Below, piece by piece: positions 16,116 through 24,415 of a stretch of 64,000 nt of DNA. A model generated the notes under the pieces. The model saw nothing but the letters and a program-made list of their open reading frames with translations, was not told the DNA's origin and did not search any database. Numbering within the stretch: the first letter of the stretch is position 1; each line of letters begins with the position of its first letter. The position numbers were made by a program, and so were the translations under genes. This DNA comes from JAVJSU01 sp040219275 (GTDB lineage: Bacteria; Chloroflexota; Anaerolineae; Aggregatilineales; Phototrophicaceae), in NCBI GenBank assembly GCA_040219275.1, contig JAVJSU010000048.1, forward strand, positions 57,462 through 121,461. The letters are read 5' to 3'.

Positions 16116-17758
16116 ACCAAGCCCCGTTTTTCGAGATAATCCGTATACCCGCCGAGATAATCGGTCAGGATGCCGTTATCTAACTCGATCACGCGATCCA
16201 CGATGCGATCCAGAAAATAGCGATCATGCGAAATCGTCAAAATCGCGCCCTCGAAATCCAGCAAGGCATTTTCCAGCACTTCGGTGGAGGCGATGTCAAG
16301 GTTATTGGTCGGCTCATCCAGCAAAAGTAGGTTCGGATTTCTGAGCATCAACAGCAACATCTGAATCCGACTGCGCTCCCCGCCGCTGAACGTGCCGATG
16401 GGCTGACGGGTCTGCTCATAGCTGAACGCAAACTTCAGCAAATGCGTGACCGCTGTGCCTTCGGGCATGGGTTTGATGTCACGGATCATCTCAATCGGGG
16501 TGCGCTTCAGCCAGCCAGAAAGTGTCTCGTGCTCCTGCGCGTAATAGCCGATTTGCGTGCTCGGACCGATCTTGATTTCACCATCGAGCGGGTTGAGCTT
16601 GCCCAGAATCAGCCGGAACAGCACCGACTTTCCCGCGCCATTCGGACCGATCAGCCCGACGCGCTCGCCATGCCGGATGAGCATGTCCAGATCAAGAAAC
16701 ACCGGGTCATCATCAAAGGCGGCGGAGACTCCTTTGAGTTCAATCGCTTTGGTGCTCCCGCGTCCACCGGCGATATTCAAGCGCATGAGTTTGCGCTCGG
16801 TCACTTTGTCGATCATCTCACCGTTTTCTTCCATTTTGTCCAGCATCTTGCGGCGACTACGTGCCTGCTTGATGTGGCGCTCGTCGATGACCATGCTTGC
16901 CCACAATTCGAAGCGTTTGATGGCTTCTTCGATCTGCTGGATGCGCTTTTGTTGGGCGACATAAAGCTGTTGCTGACGGATACGGTTGATCTCTTTTTGC
17001 GTCGCGTATTCGCTGTAATTGCCGTGATAGACAGTCAACACGCCGTCTTCCAGTTCGACGATTTGCGTCACGGTTTCGTCCAGCAAATAACGATCATGCG
17101 AGACGATAATCACCGTGCCCTCGTAGCCGCGAATAAACGCTTCCAAATAGCGCTTGGCGTGTAGGTCAAGGTGATTGTCCGGTTCATCCAACAACAATAC
17201 ATCCGGATTTGCCACCGCCAAACGCAACAGGGCGATCAACTTTTTCTCCCCGCCGCTGAGGGTTTCCGTCGGTAGGTCGAATTCGTCCGGTGAGAAGCCG
17301 AACGCCGCCAACAATTCTTTGACGCGATTGGGATGCTTCGCCCCGCCCACACGCTCATACGCATGGAGCACTTTCTCCTGCTCGGCGAGGACTTCTGTTA
17401 GACGCTCAGAATCGCCGTAGACATCGGGATCGCCGAGTTGGTCTTCGATGGCGTTCAACTGCGCTTCGATTTTGGCGAGTTCCGGCGGTGGGATCATCGC
17501 GGCTTCAAACAGCGTAAGTCCGGTTTCTAAGGCGATGTCCTGCGTCAGGTAGCCGATCCGCACCCCGCGCATGATGATGATTTCGCCCGATTCCGGCATA
17601 AGCTTGCCGGCGATGAGCTTAAGCAGGGTCGATTTGCCCGCGCCGTTAGGACCAACCAGTCCCACGCGGTCACGATCACCGATGTTCCAGATCAGATCGC
17701 TAAAAATTTGGCGTGACGCATAATTTGCGCCGACATGATGAAGGTTAATGATGTGCAT
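16100..17758 (-). CDS. ABC-F family ATPase (ribosome-associated, Uup/EttA-like)
   Basis: The 552-residue soluble protein has two ABC cassettes without membrane domains. Domain 1 has GPNGAGKST near residue 37, signature LSGGE and Walker B LLLDEPDNHLDL. Domain 2 has GPNGAGKSV, signature FSGGE and LLLDEPTNNLDI. An 80-residue linker rich in basic and glutamine residues (QQQLYVAQQKRIQQIEEAIKRF) joins them. ABC-F proteins act on the ribosome in translation rescue or antibiotic protection; the subgroup cannot be set here. The ATG at 17758 is chosen because AGGAGT precedes it and the cassette begins at once; a frame 20 codons longer exists. The C-terminal residues VKA-stop lie in a dispersed repeat. 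Confidence 0.9.
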   Translation of the reverse strand: MHIINLHHVGANYASRQIFSDLIWNIGDRDRVGLVGPNGAGKSTLLKLIAGKLMPESGEIIIMRGVRIGYLTQDIALETGLTLFEAAMIPPPELAKIEAQLNAIEDQLGDPDVYGDSERLTEVLAEQEKVLHAYERVGGAKHPNRVKELLAAFGFSPDEFDLPTETLSGGEKKLIALLRLAVANPDVLLLDEPDNHLDLHAKRYLEAFIRGYEGTVIIVSHDRYLLDETVTQIVELEDGVLTVYHGNYSEYATQKEINRIRQQQLYVAQQKRIQQIEEAIKRFELWASMVIDERHIKQARSRRKMLDKMEENGEMIDKVTERKLMRLNIAGGRGSTKAIELKGVSAAFDDDPVFLDLDMLIRHGERVGLIGPNGAGKSVLFRLILGKLNPLDGEIKIGPSTQIGYYAQEHETLSGWLKRTPIEMIRDIKPMPEGTAVTHLLKFAFSYEQTRQPIGTFSGGERSRIQMLLLMLRNPNLLLLDEPTNNLDIASTEVLENALLDFEGAILTISHDRYFLDRIVDRVIELDNGILTDYLGGYTDYLEKRGLVRVKA

Positions 17759-17854
17759 GTGTTCCGTACTCCTTATATCCACTATAGCGCGGTGCGAGCG
17801 TTCTCCCCACAAGCGCATTTATGAGATCAGGAAGCAGACGACTCCAGTACACAC

Positions 17855-17888
17855 AAAAAACGGCTGTGAGCAGATACGCCCACAGCCG
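17855..17888 (-). terminator. Terminator for the minus-strand GNAT pair
   Basis: CGGCTGTG (17861-17868) pairs with CACAGCCG (17881-17888); read on the minus strand the hairpin is followed by TTTTTTG. It lies 230 bp after the last GNAT stop. The rest of 17759-18121 contains no recognisable gene or tRNA; ACCAAAAACGGTGACTGAGAGGTGG near 17980 is unassigned. Confidence 0.65.
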
Positions 17889-18121
17889 TCGTAGTTTCTA
17901 AATGACTAAAAACGTTACGATTTAACTCCGGTCAATAGGCGCATTTGTCCCTTGAACCGGCCACGTTGGAGCCAATTACACCAAAAACGGTGACTGAGAG
18001 GTGGTTGAAGTAAATCATGAGCAGACTATAGCACGGAAATGACGAGCGTGTCAAGCGGGTCATAAGAGGTTGCTAGGGGATTCCTATAGCGACCCCATTC
18101 TTCCGGTTAAATCGCCCGTAC

Positions 18122-18685
18122 TTATCCCTGCCTCTCCATATATTCGTCCCGCAGGATGCCATAATAGGCGGCATCTTTATACGCCCCGAAGCGCAGGTAA
18201 TGTTGGCGCAATGTGCCTTCGTAGGTCATGCCAAGCTTTTGCATCACTTTGCCGGACGCGGGATTATCGGTGAAATGTACTGCGTAAATGCGGTTCAGCG
18301 CGACGACTTCAAAGCCAAAGCGCATGACCGCTGTCGCCGCTTCGGTCATGTAGCCTTTGTTCCAATATGGCACGCCGATCCAATAGCCAATCTCTGAACG
18401 CTGAAATTTCTCCACCGATGCTAAGCCAATGTCGATCACGCCAATCAGTTCATCCGTCTGTTTAAGCGCAATCGCAAACGTATAACCTGTCTTTTCCTCG
18501 AATTGAGTCTGAGTATGGGTGATGAATTCTTCCGCCATGCCGTCTTCGTAGGGATGGGGCATCGTCAGCGTCCCCTGCGCGACGAGGCGATCCCCGGCGA
18601 GGCTCTGCATGTTGGGCGCGTCACGTAATTCAGGTGGGCGTAAGATGAGGCGTTCGGTGGTTAAAATCGGAAATTCAGTCACCAT
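18122..18685 (-). CDS. GNAT acetyltransferase, RimJ/RimL type (tandem copy 2)
   Basis: The 187-residue protein has the RimJ/RimL-type layout: TERLILRPPELRDAP at the start, the strand YTFAIALKQTDELIGVIDIG, GYWIGVPYWNKGYMTEAATAV with the acetyl-CoA loop, and a C-terminal NRIYAVHFTDNPASGKVMQKLGM. These enzymes acetylate protein N-termini or small molecules such as amino-acid or antibiotic amines. The ATG at 18685 overlaps the stop of the upstream paralogue by 11 bp. The two DNA copies are nearly identical over long stretches, so this is a recent tandem duplication. A longer frame to 18748 is rejected because it lies inside the partner. Confidence 0.85.
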   Translation of the reverse strand: MVTEFPILTTERLILRPPELRDAPNMQSLAGDRLVAQGTLTMPHPYEDGMAEEFITHTQTQFEEKTGYTFAIALKQTDELIGVIDIGLASVEKFQRSEIGYWIGVPYWNKGYMTEAATAVMRFGFEVVALNRIYAVHFTDNPASGKVMQKLGMTYEGTLRQHYLRFGAYKDAAYYGILRDEYMERQG

Positions 18686-19244
18686 TTTGCCTCTCCATAT
18701 ATTCGTCCCGCAGGATGCCGTAAAAGGCGACATCTTTATAGGACTCAAAGCGCCGGAGATGTTGGCGCAATGTGCCTTCGTAGGTCATGCCGAGCTTTTG
18801 CATCACTTTGCCGGACGCGGGATTATCGGTGTAATGTGAGGCGTAAATGCGGTTCAGACCGACGACTTCAAAGCCAAAGCGCATCACCGCTGTCGCCGAT
18901 TCCGTCACATAGCCCTTGTTCCAATACGGCACGCCGATCCAATAGCCGATCTCCGCCCGTTGATACGCCGCCACCGGATGCAGACCGATCACGCCGATGA
19001 GTTCATCCGTGTCCTTGAGCGCAATGGCAAAAGGATAACCTGTCTTTTCCTCGAATTGAGTCTGAGTACGGGTGATGAATTCTTCCGCCATGCCGTCTTC
19101 GTAGGGATGGGGCATCGTCAGCGTCCCCTTTACGACTTCGTACTCCCCTGCGAGGCGTTGAATGTTCGGCGCGTCGCGGAGTTCAGGCGGGCGTAAGATG
19201 AGGCGTTCGGTGGTTAAGCGTGGCGGGGCTAGTGTTTCGGTCAT
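18675..19244 (-). CDS. GNAT acetyltransferase, RimJ/RimL type (tandem copy 1)
   Basis: The 189-residue protein is the first of the pair and starts at ATG 19244 with AGGAGA eight bases upstream. It shares TTERLILRPPELRDAPN, TMPHPYEDGMAEEFI, FEEKTGY and the C-terminal NPASGKVMQKLGMTYEGTLRQH with copy 2. The copies diverge mainly around residues 28-35 (EYEVVKGTL versus DRLVAQGTL) and in the strand after GVI (GLHPVAAYQRAEIGYW versus DIGLASVEKFQRSEIGYW). That is the region shaping the acceptor site, so the pair may be shifting substrate. Both copies end in YMERQ. Confidence 0.85.
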   Translation of the reverse strand: MTETLAPPRLTTERLILRPPELRDAPNIQRLAGEYEVVKGTLTMPHPYEDGMAEEFITRTQTQFEEKTGYPFAIALKDTDELIGVIGLHPVAAYQRAEIGYWIGVPYWNKGYVTESATAVMRFGFEVVGLNRIYASHYTDNPASGKVMQKLGMTYEGTLRQHLRRFESYKDVAFYGILRDEYMERQNGD

Positions 19245-19475
19245 GGGTTCTCCTGTTAGGATGCAACTATCAGCAATCACAGATCACACAGTCATTTACT
19301 TGACCCTTTGTGACCCTTAATCAACATTTTACAACAGGTTTCGACATTTGTCAGTAACAATTCAACTGATGACGTTTAAATTGACACATTGAGATTCAGG
19401 TGTTCCGGTCAAGTCATGGGCTGGAGCTACGGCTGGCGCTAGGTTTGTTTTGCGGCGTATGCTATCCTATCCGGC

Positions 19476-21377
19476 ATGACTAAATCACTTGAAAATCGCT
19501 TCAACAACACACAAACACGGACGCACCTCCTCGTCTTTCTGGCGGGGATGCTCCCGTTATTGATTCTCTACCTCATCACCCTGCAAACCATCCCCAACGG
19601 ATCAAGCGACTATTTTATGATCGACGTGGGCGAAACGCAGATTGTGCTCAACCAATGGGGATCGCTCCACGCGACGGGCTACCCGCTGTATGTGATGTCC
19701 GGTGCGCTCATGACCAACCTCATGACCGCCATCGGGGTCGCGCCCGCCACCGCGCCGGGACTCGTCTCGCTGTTCTGGGGTATATTGGCGCTCGGCGTGC
19801 TGTATGCACTGTCGCTCAGGCTCAGTAAAAATGTGCTGGCTTCAATCGCAATCACCGTGCTTTTCGGCTTAACCCGCACCGTCTGGATTCATCAGGTCAT
19901 CGCGGAAATTTACACCTTCGGCTTGCTGATTCTGCTTGGTTTGCTGGCGCTTGCATTGTGGAATAACGACGGCACAGGGGACGATGATCCTTCTGATGCC
20001 GACCCCGCGAGAATCTATCTGCTGGCGTTGCTGGGCGGGATTGGTGTGGCGCATCATCGGGCGCTGGCGATGACCATTCCGGCGCTCGTTTACGCGACGT
20101 TCCCGATGTGGCGGGGGTGGTGGATGCACAATCGGCGCAAATTGCTGATCGTGATTAGCGTTTCGCTGGCGTTGGGTTTGCTCGGCTTCGCGCAGTATCT
20201 CTACATGCCTCTGCGGGCAGGCGCGGCGTGGGTCTACGGCGATCCTTCCACGCTGAACGGCTTTCTCGATCAATTTCTGGGGCGGGAAGCCAACCGTTTT
20301 ATCGGCACGCCGGAAACCTTCGACGCGCTGATCGCCAATTTCAACCTGATTAACCGCGTCATCATCACCGATTTGACTCCGCTGGGTGTGCTGGCGGGCA
20401 TCACCGGACTCACCATCGCCATCAGCATGAAACAATATCGTCGGGCGGGCATCACACTGGCGTTAAGCGGGCTGAGTGCCTATGTGTTCCACGTGTTTTA
20501 CTACACAGACATCCTCTCCGCGCTGATTTTACCCATCACGCTCAGTCTGGCGTTCGGCTGGTTGTTTTTGATGGATGCGGTATTCACATCTAATCCGCTG
20601 AAAAATGCACGGCGAGAATTGGTCGTAGTGCCATTGGTATTTACGGTTGCGCTCGGAATCTTGCTTGGCACAGCGCATTACAGCTTCATCCGTGACCTGA
20701 CCACCGACCCCACCGGATTGGAGACCATCGCCGATGTGAATCGCGCTCCGGCAGGCTCTACCGTGATGATCGCATGGGGACCGCGTTATTTTTCCGCAGG
20801 GTTCGCGCAGGATGTGCTCGGTGAATTTGACGACATCACCCTCGTTGACCATAACGCCGATTTTGCCGGATTGGTCGCCGAGGGTGCAACGCTCATCACG
20901 CCGGAATACACGCTGTATACGCAGACTCAAACATGGTGGGAAGACCGACTCGGCACGCCGATTTATCCGCAAGCTGTTGCGCCGCGCCTGGTTGCCTTGC
21001 AGACAGAATTTAGCACACCGGAGACTCCGCCAGACGGAGAGGGCGTGCAGGTGATTGACGAGTCGCTCACCTGCACGGACGACAACACCTTTTTAGCCGT
21101 GACGTGGTTCACAGATCGCGTTCCAGCCTATAATTGGAGTGTATTCGTCCATCTGCTGGACGCGGACGGCAACGTTATCGCGCAGGGCGATCAATCCGCG
21201 CCGGTTTATGGCTGGCGACCCCTGACGACATGGCAAGCGGGCGAAGCGGTGCAGGATGTGTATATTTTACCGCGCATGACGGACGGCGAAAGCATCCGCT
21301 TTGGCTTATACGAAGTCACGGCGGACGGTGGATTTGTGAATCAAATTGAGCAAGAAATTGGGGCGTGTGATGGTTAA
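19476..21377 (+). CDS. DUF2723 membrane protein, glycosyltransferase-like
   Basis: The 633-residue protein has about nine to eleven membrane helices in residues 17-400 and a C-terminal globular domain outside the membrane. The first loop after helix 1 reads SSDYFMIDVGETQIVLNQWG then SLHATGYPLYVMSGALM, the conserved acidic-plus-GYPLY pattern of DUF2723 proteins. These resemble GT-C/protein O-mannosyltransferases that use lipid-linked sugars. The C-terminal 120 residues (TCTDDNTFLAVTWFTDRVP through GLYEVTADGG) look like a beta-sandwich carbohydrate-associated domain. The downstream lipoprotein gene overlaps by 8 bp, so the two are coupled. Donor and acceptor are unknown. Confidence 0.82.
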   Translation: MTKSLENRFNNTQTRTHLLVFLAGMLPLLILYLITLQTIPNGSSDYFMIDVGETQIVLNQWGSLHATGYPLYVMSGALMTNLMTAIGVAPATAPGLVSLFWGILALGVLYALSLRLSKNVLASIAITVLFGLTRTVWIHQVIAEIYTFGLLILLGLLALALWNNDGTGDDDPSDADPARIYLLALLGGIGVAHHRALAMTIPALVYATFPMWRGWWMHNRRKLLIVISVSLALGLLGFAQYLYMPLRAGAAWVYGDPSTLNGFLDQFLGREANRFIGTPETFDALIANFNLINRVIITDLTPLGVLAGITGLTIAISMKQYRRAGITLALSGLSAYVFHVFYYTDILSALILPITLSLAFGWLFLMDAVFTSNPLKNARRELVVVPLVFTVALGILLGTAHYSFIRDLTTDPTGLETIADVNRAPAGSTVMIAWGPRYFSAGFAQDVLGEFDDITLVDHNADFAGLVAEGATLITPEYTLYTQTQTWWEDRLGTPIYPQAVAPRLVALQTEFSTPETPPDGEGVQVIDESLTCTDDNTFLAVTWFTDRVPAYNWSVFVHLLDADGNVIAQGDQSAPVYGWRPLTTWQAGEAVQDVYILPRMTDGESIRFGLYEVTADGGFVNQIEQEIGACDG

Positions 21378-22152
21378 AATTTTTCGGATACTGATACTTT
21401 TAGGCACTATAAGCACAATCGCCGCGTGCCAATCCACGCCGGATTCTACGCCCATGCCGACGGAAGTCGCGCTGATCCGGCGCATCGCCACCCTTGCCCC
21501 CACCGCCACACTTGACCCGAACGCGCAACGCATTGAGCCGACAGCCTCGCCGACCATCACGCCGTTTCCCAGCCCGACAGCGTACGTGGGTGAGTTCATC
21601 AGCGAAGTCGCCCCCGAAGATGACATTCTCTCGCCCCGCCGGAACGATCCGCTATCGGTGGTGGTCGTGGAGTCCGGCGTGGCTTCAGCCTGTCCATTGC
21701 CGATTGATGCGGTTTTCGGCACGGGCTGGCAAACCGAAAATCGTGCGGTCAACGGCTTGGGCTGTCCCATTCAGGAGATGTTCGGCTTTGAAGGCAAGGT
21801 GCAGGTCTTCGAGGGTGGCGTGATGTATCTGCGCGAGCCTACCAGCGAGGTCTGGGCGATTGCCCCCGGCGGGCTTGCCATCGTCGGCGAGCATTGGAGC
21901 GTCACGCAATCCGCAGGGGTGTTTCCCGCAGGCTTAACCGCACCCGATGGCTTCTTCGTGCCGGAGGGCGTGCTTGGATCGGTCTGGGCGACGGTGGCGG
22001 ATGCCCGCGACGCGCTCGGTTTCGCGTCCACCCAATTGCAGGACGTGGACATCAACATTCAGCGTTTTGACGGTGGCACGCTCTTTCTGGATGTCACCAC
22101 CGGACAGGTCTTCGCCTTACTCGTCAATGGTAGTGCGTTTGGTCCGTATTAG
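21370..22152 (+). CDS. Lipoprotein with repeated GCP/aromatic motifs, coupled to DUF2723
   Basis: The 260-residue protein starts at ATG 21370, inside the end of the preceding gene. MVKIFRILILLGTISTIAAC is a lipoprotein signal with lipobox IAAC. After a threonine/proline-rich linker (TPMPTEVALIR to PFPSPTAYVG) a folded domain begins at CPLPIDAVFGTGW and contains GLGCPIQEMFGFEGKVQVFEGGVMY and a weaker repeat QRFDGGTLFLD. The GCP...Q-F-GG-m-y spacing recalls LGFP-type cell-surface repeats. It is surface-exposed and probably works with the DUF2723 enzyme. The exact family is not certain. Confidence 0.7.
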   Translation: MVKIFRILILLGTISTIAACQSTPDSTPMPTEVALIRRIATLAPTATLDPNAQRIEPTASPTITPFPSPTAYVGEFISEVAPEDDILSPRRNDPLSVVVVESGVASACPLPIDAVFGTGWQTENRAVNGLGCPIQEMFGFEGKVQVFEGGVMYLREPTSEVWAIAPGGLAIVGEHWSVTQSAGVFPAGLTAPDGFFVPEGVLGSVWATVADARDALGFASTQLQDVDINIQRFDGGTLFLDVTTGQVFALLVNGSAFGPY

Positions 22153-22159
22153 GAAAGCA

Positions 22160-22275
22160 GTTTTTAGTTTTTAGTAGGAAAGCACAAGAAAAAAAGCATA
22201 ACGCAAAGGCGTAAAGATACAAAGACGCAAAGGAAAAATCTTCAACTTTCTCTGTGATCTCTGTGACTCTGTGGT
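22160..22275. repeat. Composite of repeat families D and C
   Basis: TTTTTAGTTTTTAGTAGG (family D-like words) is followed by AAAAAGCATAACGCAAAGGC and then TCTCTGTGATCTCTGTGACTCTGTGG (family C). The stretch fills most of the 300 bp between the lipoprotein and ankyrin genes. Confidence 0.55.
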
Positions 22276-22288
22276 TCAATCCCAAAAC

Positions 22289-22318
22289 TTGACACAGAAC
22301 AGGCGTGCATGATACCCT
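22289..22318 (+). promoter_or_regulatory. Candidate promoter for the ankyrin gene
   Basis: TTGACA (22289-22294) with an 18-bp spacer to TACCCT (22313-22318). The -35 is consensus and the -10 poor. The leader would be about 130 bases; GGAGG precedes the ATG. Confidence 0.3.
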
Positions 22319-22453
22319 CTTCGTAATGCGCTTACAGGGCGCTGTCACGTCCGCGAAAAGGGATTGTCCCACCTGTTTAGCAAGACCTCATTTGTTGGCG
22401 ACCTTCTTTCGCCCGATCTGGCGGACACCGGGCAAACGCACGAAGGAGGCGCT

Positions 22454-23854
22454 ATGGCAAAATCGATTCCCCCACTTCCCAATCTTGAATTTGATAAAAA
22501 GCAGGCGAAAGCTCTGCTCAAGGCGTTGCGCGCAGGTGATGAAAGTGCATTCACCCGTTTCCGCACGCACCATCCCCGCATTCAGGATACTTCCCTGAGC
22601 GATCTCCCGCATACCCGCATAACCCTCGCCGATGCACAATTGGTCATCGCCCGTGAATATGGCGTGTCGAGTTGGTCGGCGTATCTCCGAGAAGTGAGGA
22701 CGATGATGACCGAAATTTCCCTATTTGATAAAGCGATTGACGCGGTGATTCATGGCAACGCCGCGACCCTGAAAACACTCCTGACCGATCATCCTGAATT
22801 GGCAACTGCCCGCTCACTGAATGGCAAGGGCAAGGCGACCCTGTTGCATTATGTCGCCGCCAACGGGGTGGAGGATCATCTGCAACAAACACCCCCGAAT
22901 GCCGTCGAAATCGCCGAAATCCTGTTCACCGCTGGCGCAGACCCCAACGCAACCGCAGACATCTACGGCGGCGGCGCGGGATCAACACCGCTCGTCGGGC
23001 TGGTATCGAGCGTGCATCCGCATGAAGCAGGCGTACAGACGGATTTAGTGCGCGTGTTTGTCCGGCATGGCGCAAAACCGAACGGCATTCTCGGCGATGG
23101 TCGTCCATTGGCAACCGCGCTAGAAACATGGTATCCGTTGGCATTCAAGACGCTCGTCGACAGTGGCGCAACTTTAGATAATCTGGTTTTCGCGGCATCA
23201 GCAGGAAGAAACGACCTCGTAGAAACGATGCTTTCCGCCGAGACACTCACGCCCTATACCAATGCGCTCGGCGAGGTCATATACGACAATGAAACCATCC
23301 GGCAAATCGCCTTCGTCAAAGCCTGTTTGTGCGGTCAATTGGCAACCGTACAACTTCTACAGGCACACGGCGTTCCGCTGAACGGACGCATCAAACACAG
23401 TCGCACTGGTCTGCACGAAGCGGCGTATGGTGGCGAACTTGATGTGGTGCGCTGGCTGGTCGACAATGGCGCGGATGTCGGCATACGCGATTCACAATTC
23501 AACAGCCTGCCCGTGCATTGGGCGAACGCCGCCGGACGGCGCGACGTGTACGACTATCTGCTCCCGCGCTCCCCGTTGACTCTGGCGGATTGCGCGGAAT
23601 TCGGGCTAATCGAGCGGGTGAAAGCTATACTGGACGCTGATCCGGCAATGGTAAACGGCGACAATCACAACGGCGCGCCCCTGTTTGAAGCCATCGGCGG
23701 CGGACACATGGAGATTGTGCGCGTCCTGCTCGATTCTAGTGCGGATACGACCCTGACCAATTCACGCGGGATGACTGCGCTCGAACTGGCGACACGGCGC
23801 GGGCATGAGCGTATTGCAGAACTCATTCGTAAGCATAATTTGGAGGCACAATAA
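22454..23854 (+). CDS. Ankyrin-repeat protein
   Basis: The 466-residue cytosolic protein has an N-terminal helical part (residues 1-80, LEFDKKQAKALLKALRAGDESAFTRFR) and ankyrin repeats from about residue 100 to the end, for example TGLHEAAYGGELDVVRWLVDNGADVGIRD, GAPLFEAIGGGHMEIVRVLLDSSADTTL and MTALELATRRGHERIAELI. Several middle repeats are irregular and longer than 33 residues, with a GADPNATADIYGGGAGSTPL loop. Ankyrin solenoids bind proteins. The ATG at 22454 has GGAGG six bases upstream; a longer frame from 22364 is not favoured. The next gene starts on the last base of the stop codon (TAATG). Confidence 0.85.
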   Translation: MAKSIPPLPNLEFDKKQAKALLKALRAGDESAFTRFRTHHPRIQDTSLSDLPHTRITLADAQLVIAREYGVSSWSAYLREVRTMMTEISLFDKAIDAVIHGNAATLKTLLTDHPELATARSLNGKGKATLLHYVAANGVEDHLQQTPPNAVEIAEILFTAGADPNATADIYGGGAGSTPLVGLVSSVHPHEAGVQTDLVRVFVRHGAKPNGILGDGRPLATALETWYPLAFKTLVDSGATLDNLVFAASAGRNDLVETMLSAETLTPYTNALGEVIYDNETIRQIAFVKACLCGQLATVQLLQAHGVPLNGRIKHSRTGLHEAAYGGELDVVRWLVDNGADVGIRDSQFNSLPVHWANAAGRRDVYDYLLPRSPLTLADCAEFGLIERVKAILDADPAMVNGDNHNGAPLFEAIGGGHMEIVRVLLDSSADTTLTNSRGMTALELATRRGHERIAELIRKHNLEAQ

Positions 23855-24285
23855 TGGCAGACGAACGGACCGTAAAAGTGCGCGTGATTTCCGCACGCTA
23901 TCCACCGGAGAAGCAAGCCAATCCGGCGCTGATCTTCGGGATGCAGGACAAGGCGAAAAATGTGCACCCCGGCGCGGAGCAAGCGAACGGCGAAATCTGG
24001 TTTGAGTGCGAATTGCGCGTCAAGCACGATGCGAAAAACGGCACGCTCAACTTTCTCGGCGATTTCACGCATGGCACACCGACTCAACGCTTCATCTATC
24101 TGGCGCTCGGCTATAGCGAAAACGGGCATTATGTCGGCATCAAACGCTGGAAGATTCATCTGTCGCCGTTAACATGGACGCAGGTCGAGCAGGCGATTGA
24201 CCGGAGCGCAACCCTGCAAGCCAAAATCGAAGGCACGCGTGCGGCGAGCGTCCCTCTGCTGGACGATGGCTGGATTGTGGTCTGA
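23854..24285 (+). CDS. DUF5990-like protein
   Basis: The 143-residue protein shows alternating strands: KVRVISARYPPEK, LIFGMQDK, GEIWFECELRVKHDAKNGTLNFLGDFTHGTPTQRFIYLALGY, then a basic helix-strand segment GIKRWKIHLSPL and a C-terminal helix ending in LDDGWIVV. This pattern (F.G.f.hG....RFiYl..G) matches the DUF5990 family, whose role is unknown. It is translationally coupled to the ankyrin gene, so the two products may interact. A bidirectional terminator follows after 76 bp, within a family C-like fragment (TCTCTGTGTCCTCTGTGGC). Confidence 0.68.
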   Translation: MADERTVKVRVISARYPPEKQANPALIFGMQDKAKNVHPGAEQANGEIWFECELRVKHDAKNGTLNFLGDFTHGTPTQRFIYLALGYSENGHYVGIKRWKIHLSPLTWTQVEQAIDRSATLQAKIEGTRAASVPLLDDGWIVV

Positions 24286-24361
24286 TTCTCTGTGTCCTCT
24301 GTGGCTTTGCGGTGAAATTTTTCTTTCAACCTTTCGAGTCGCCGCGATAATTTCACATAAA

Positions 24362-24394
24362 AAAAGCCCCTATCCGATGCGAACAGGGGCTTTT
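24362..24394. terminator. Bidirectional terminator between convergent genes
   Basis: AAAAGCCCCT (24362-24371) pairs with AGGGGCTTTT (24385-24394). A runs on one side and T runs on the other allow termination of both the DUF5990 transcript and the minus-strand PPC gene. Confidence 0.85.
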
Positions 24395-24415
24395 CGTTAT
24401 GGAGCGATTCGAGTC

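Noticed and set aside
17931..18020. tRNA-like segment with GGTTCAAG on the minus strand
   Set aside because: The acceptor, D and anticodon stems cannot be paired and the T-arm stem does not close.
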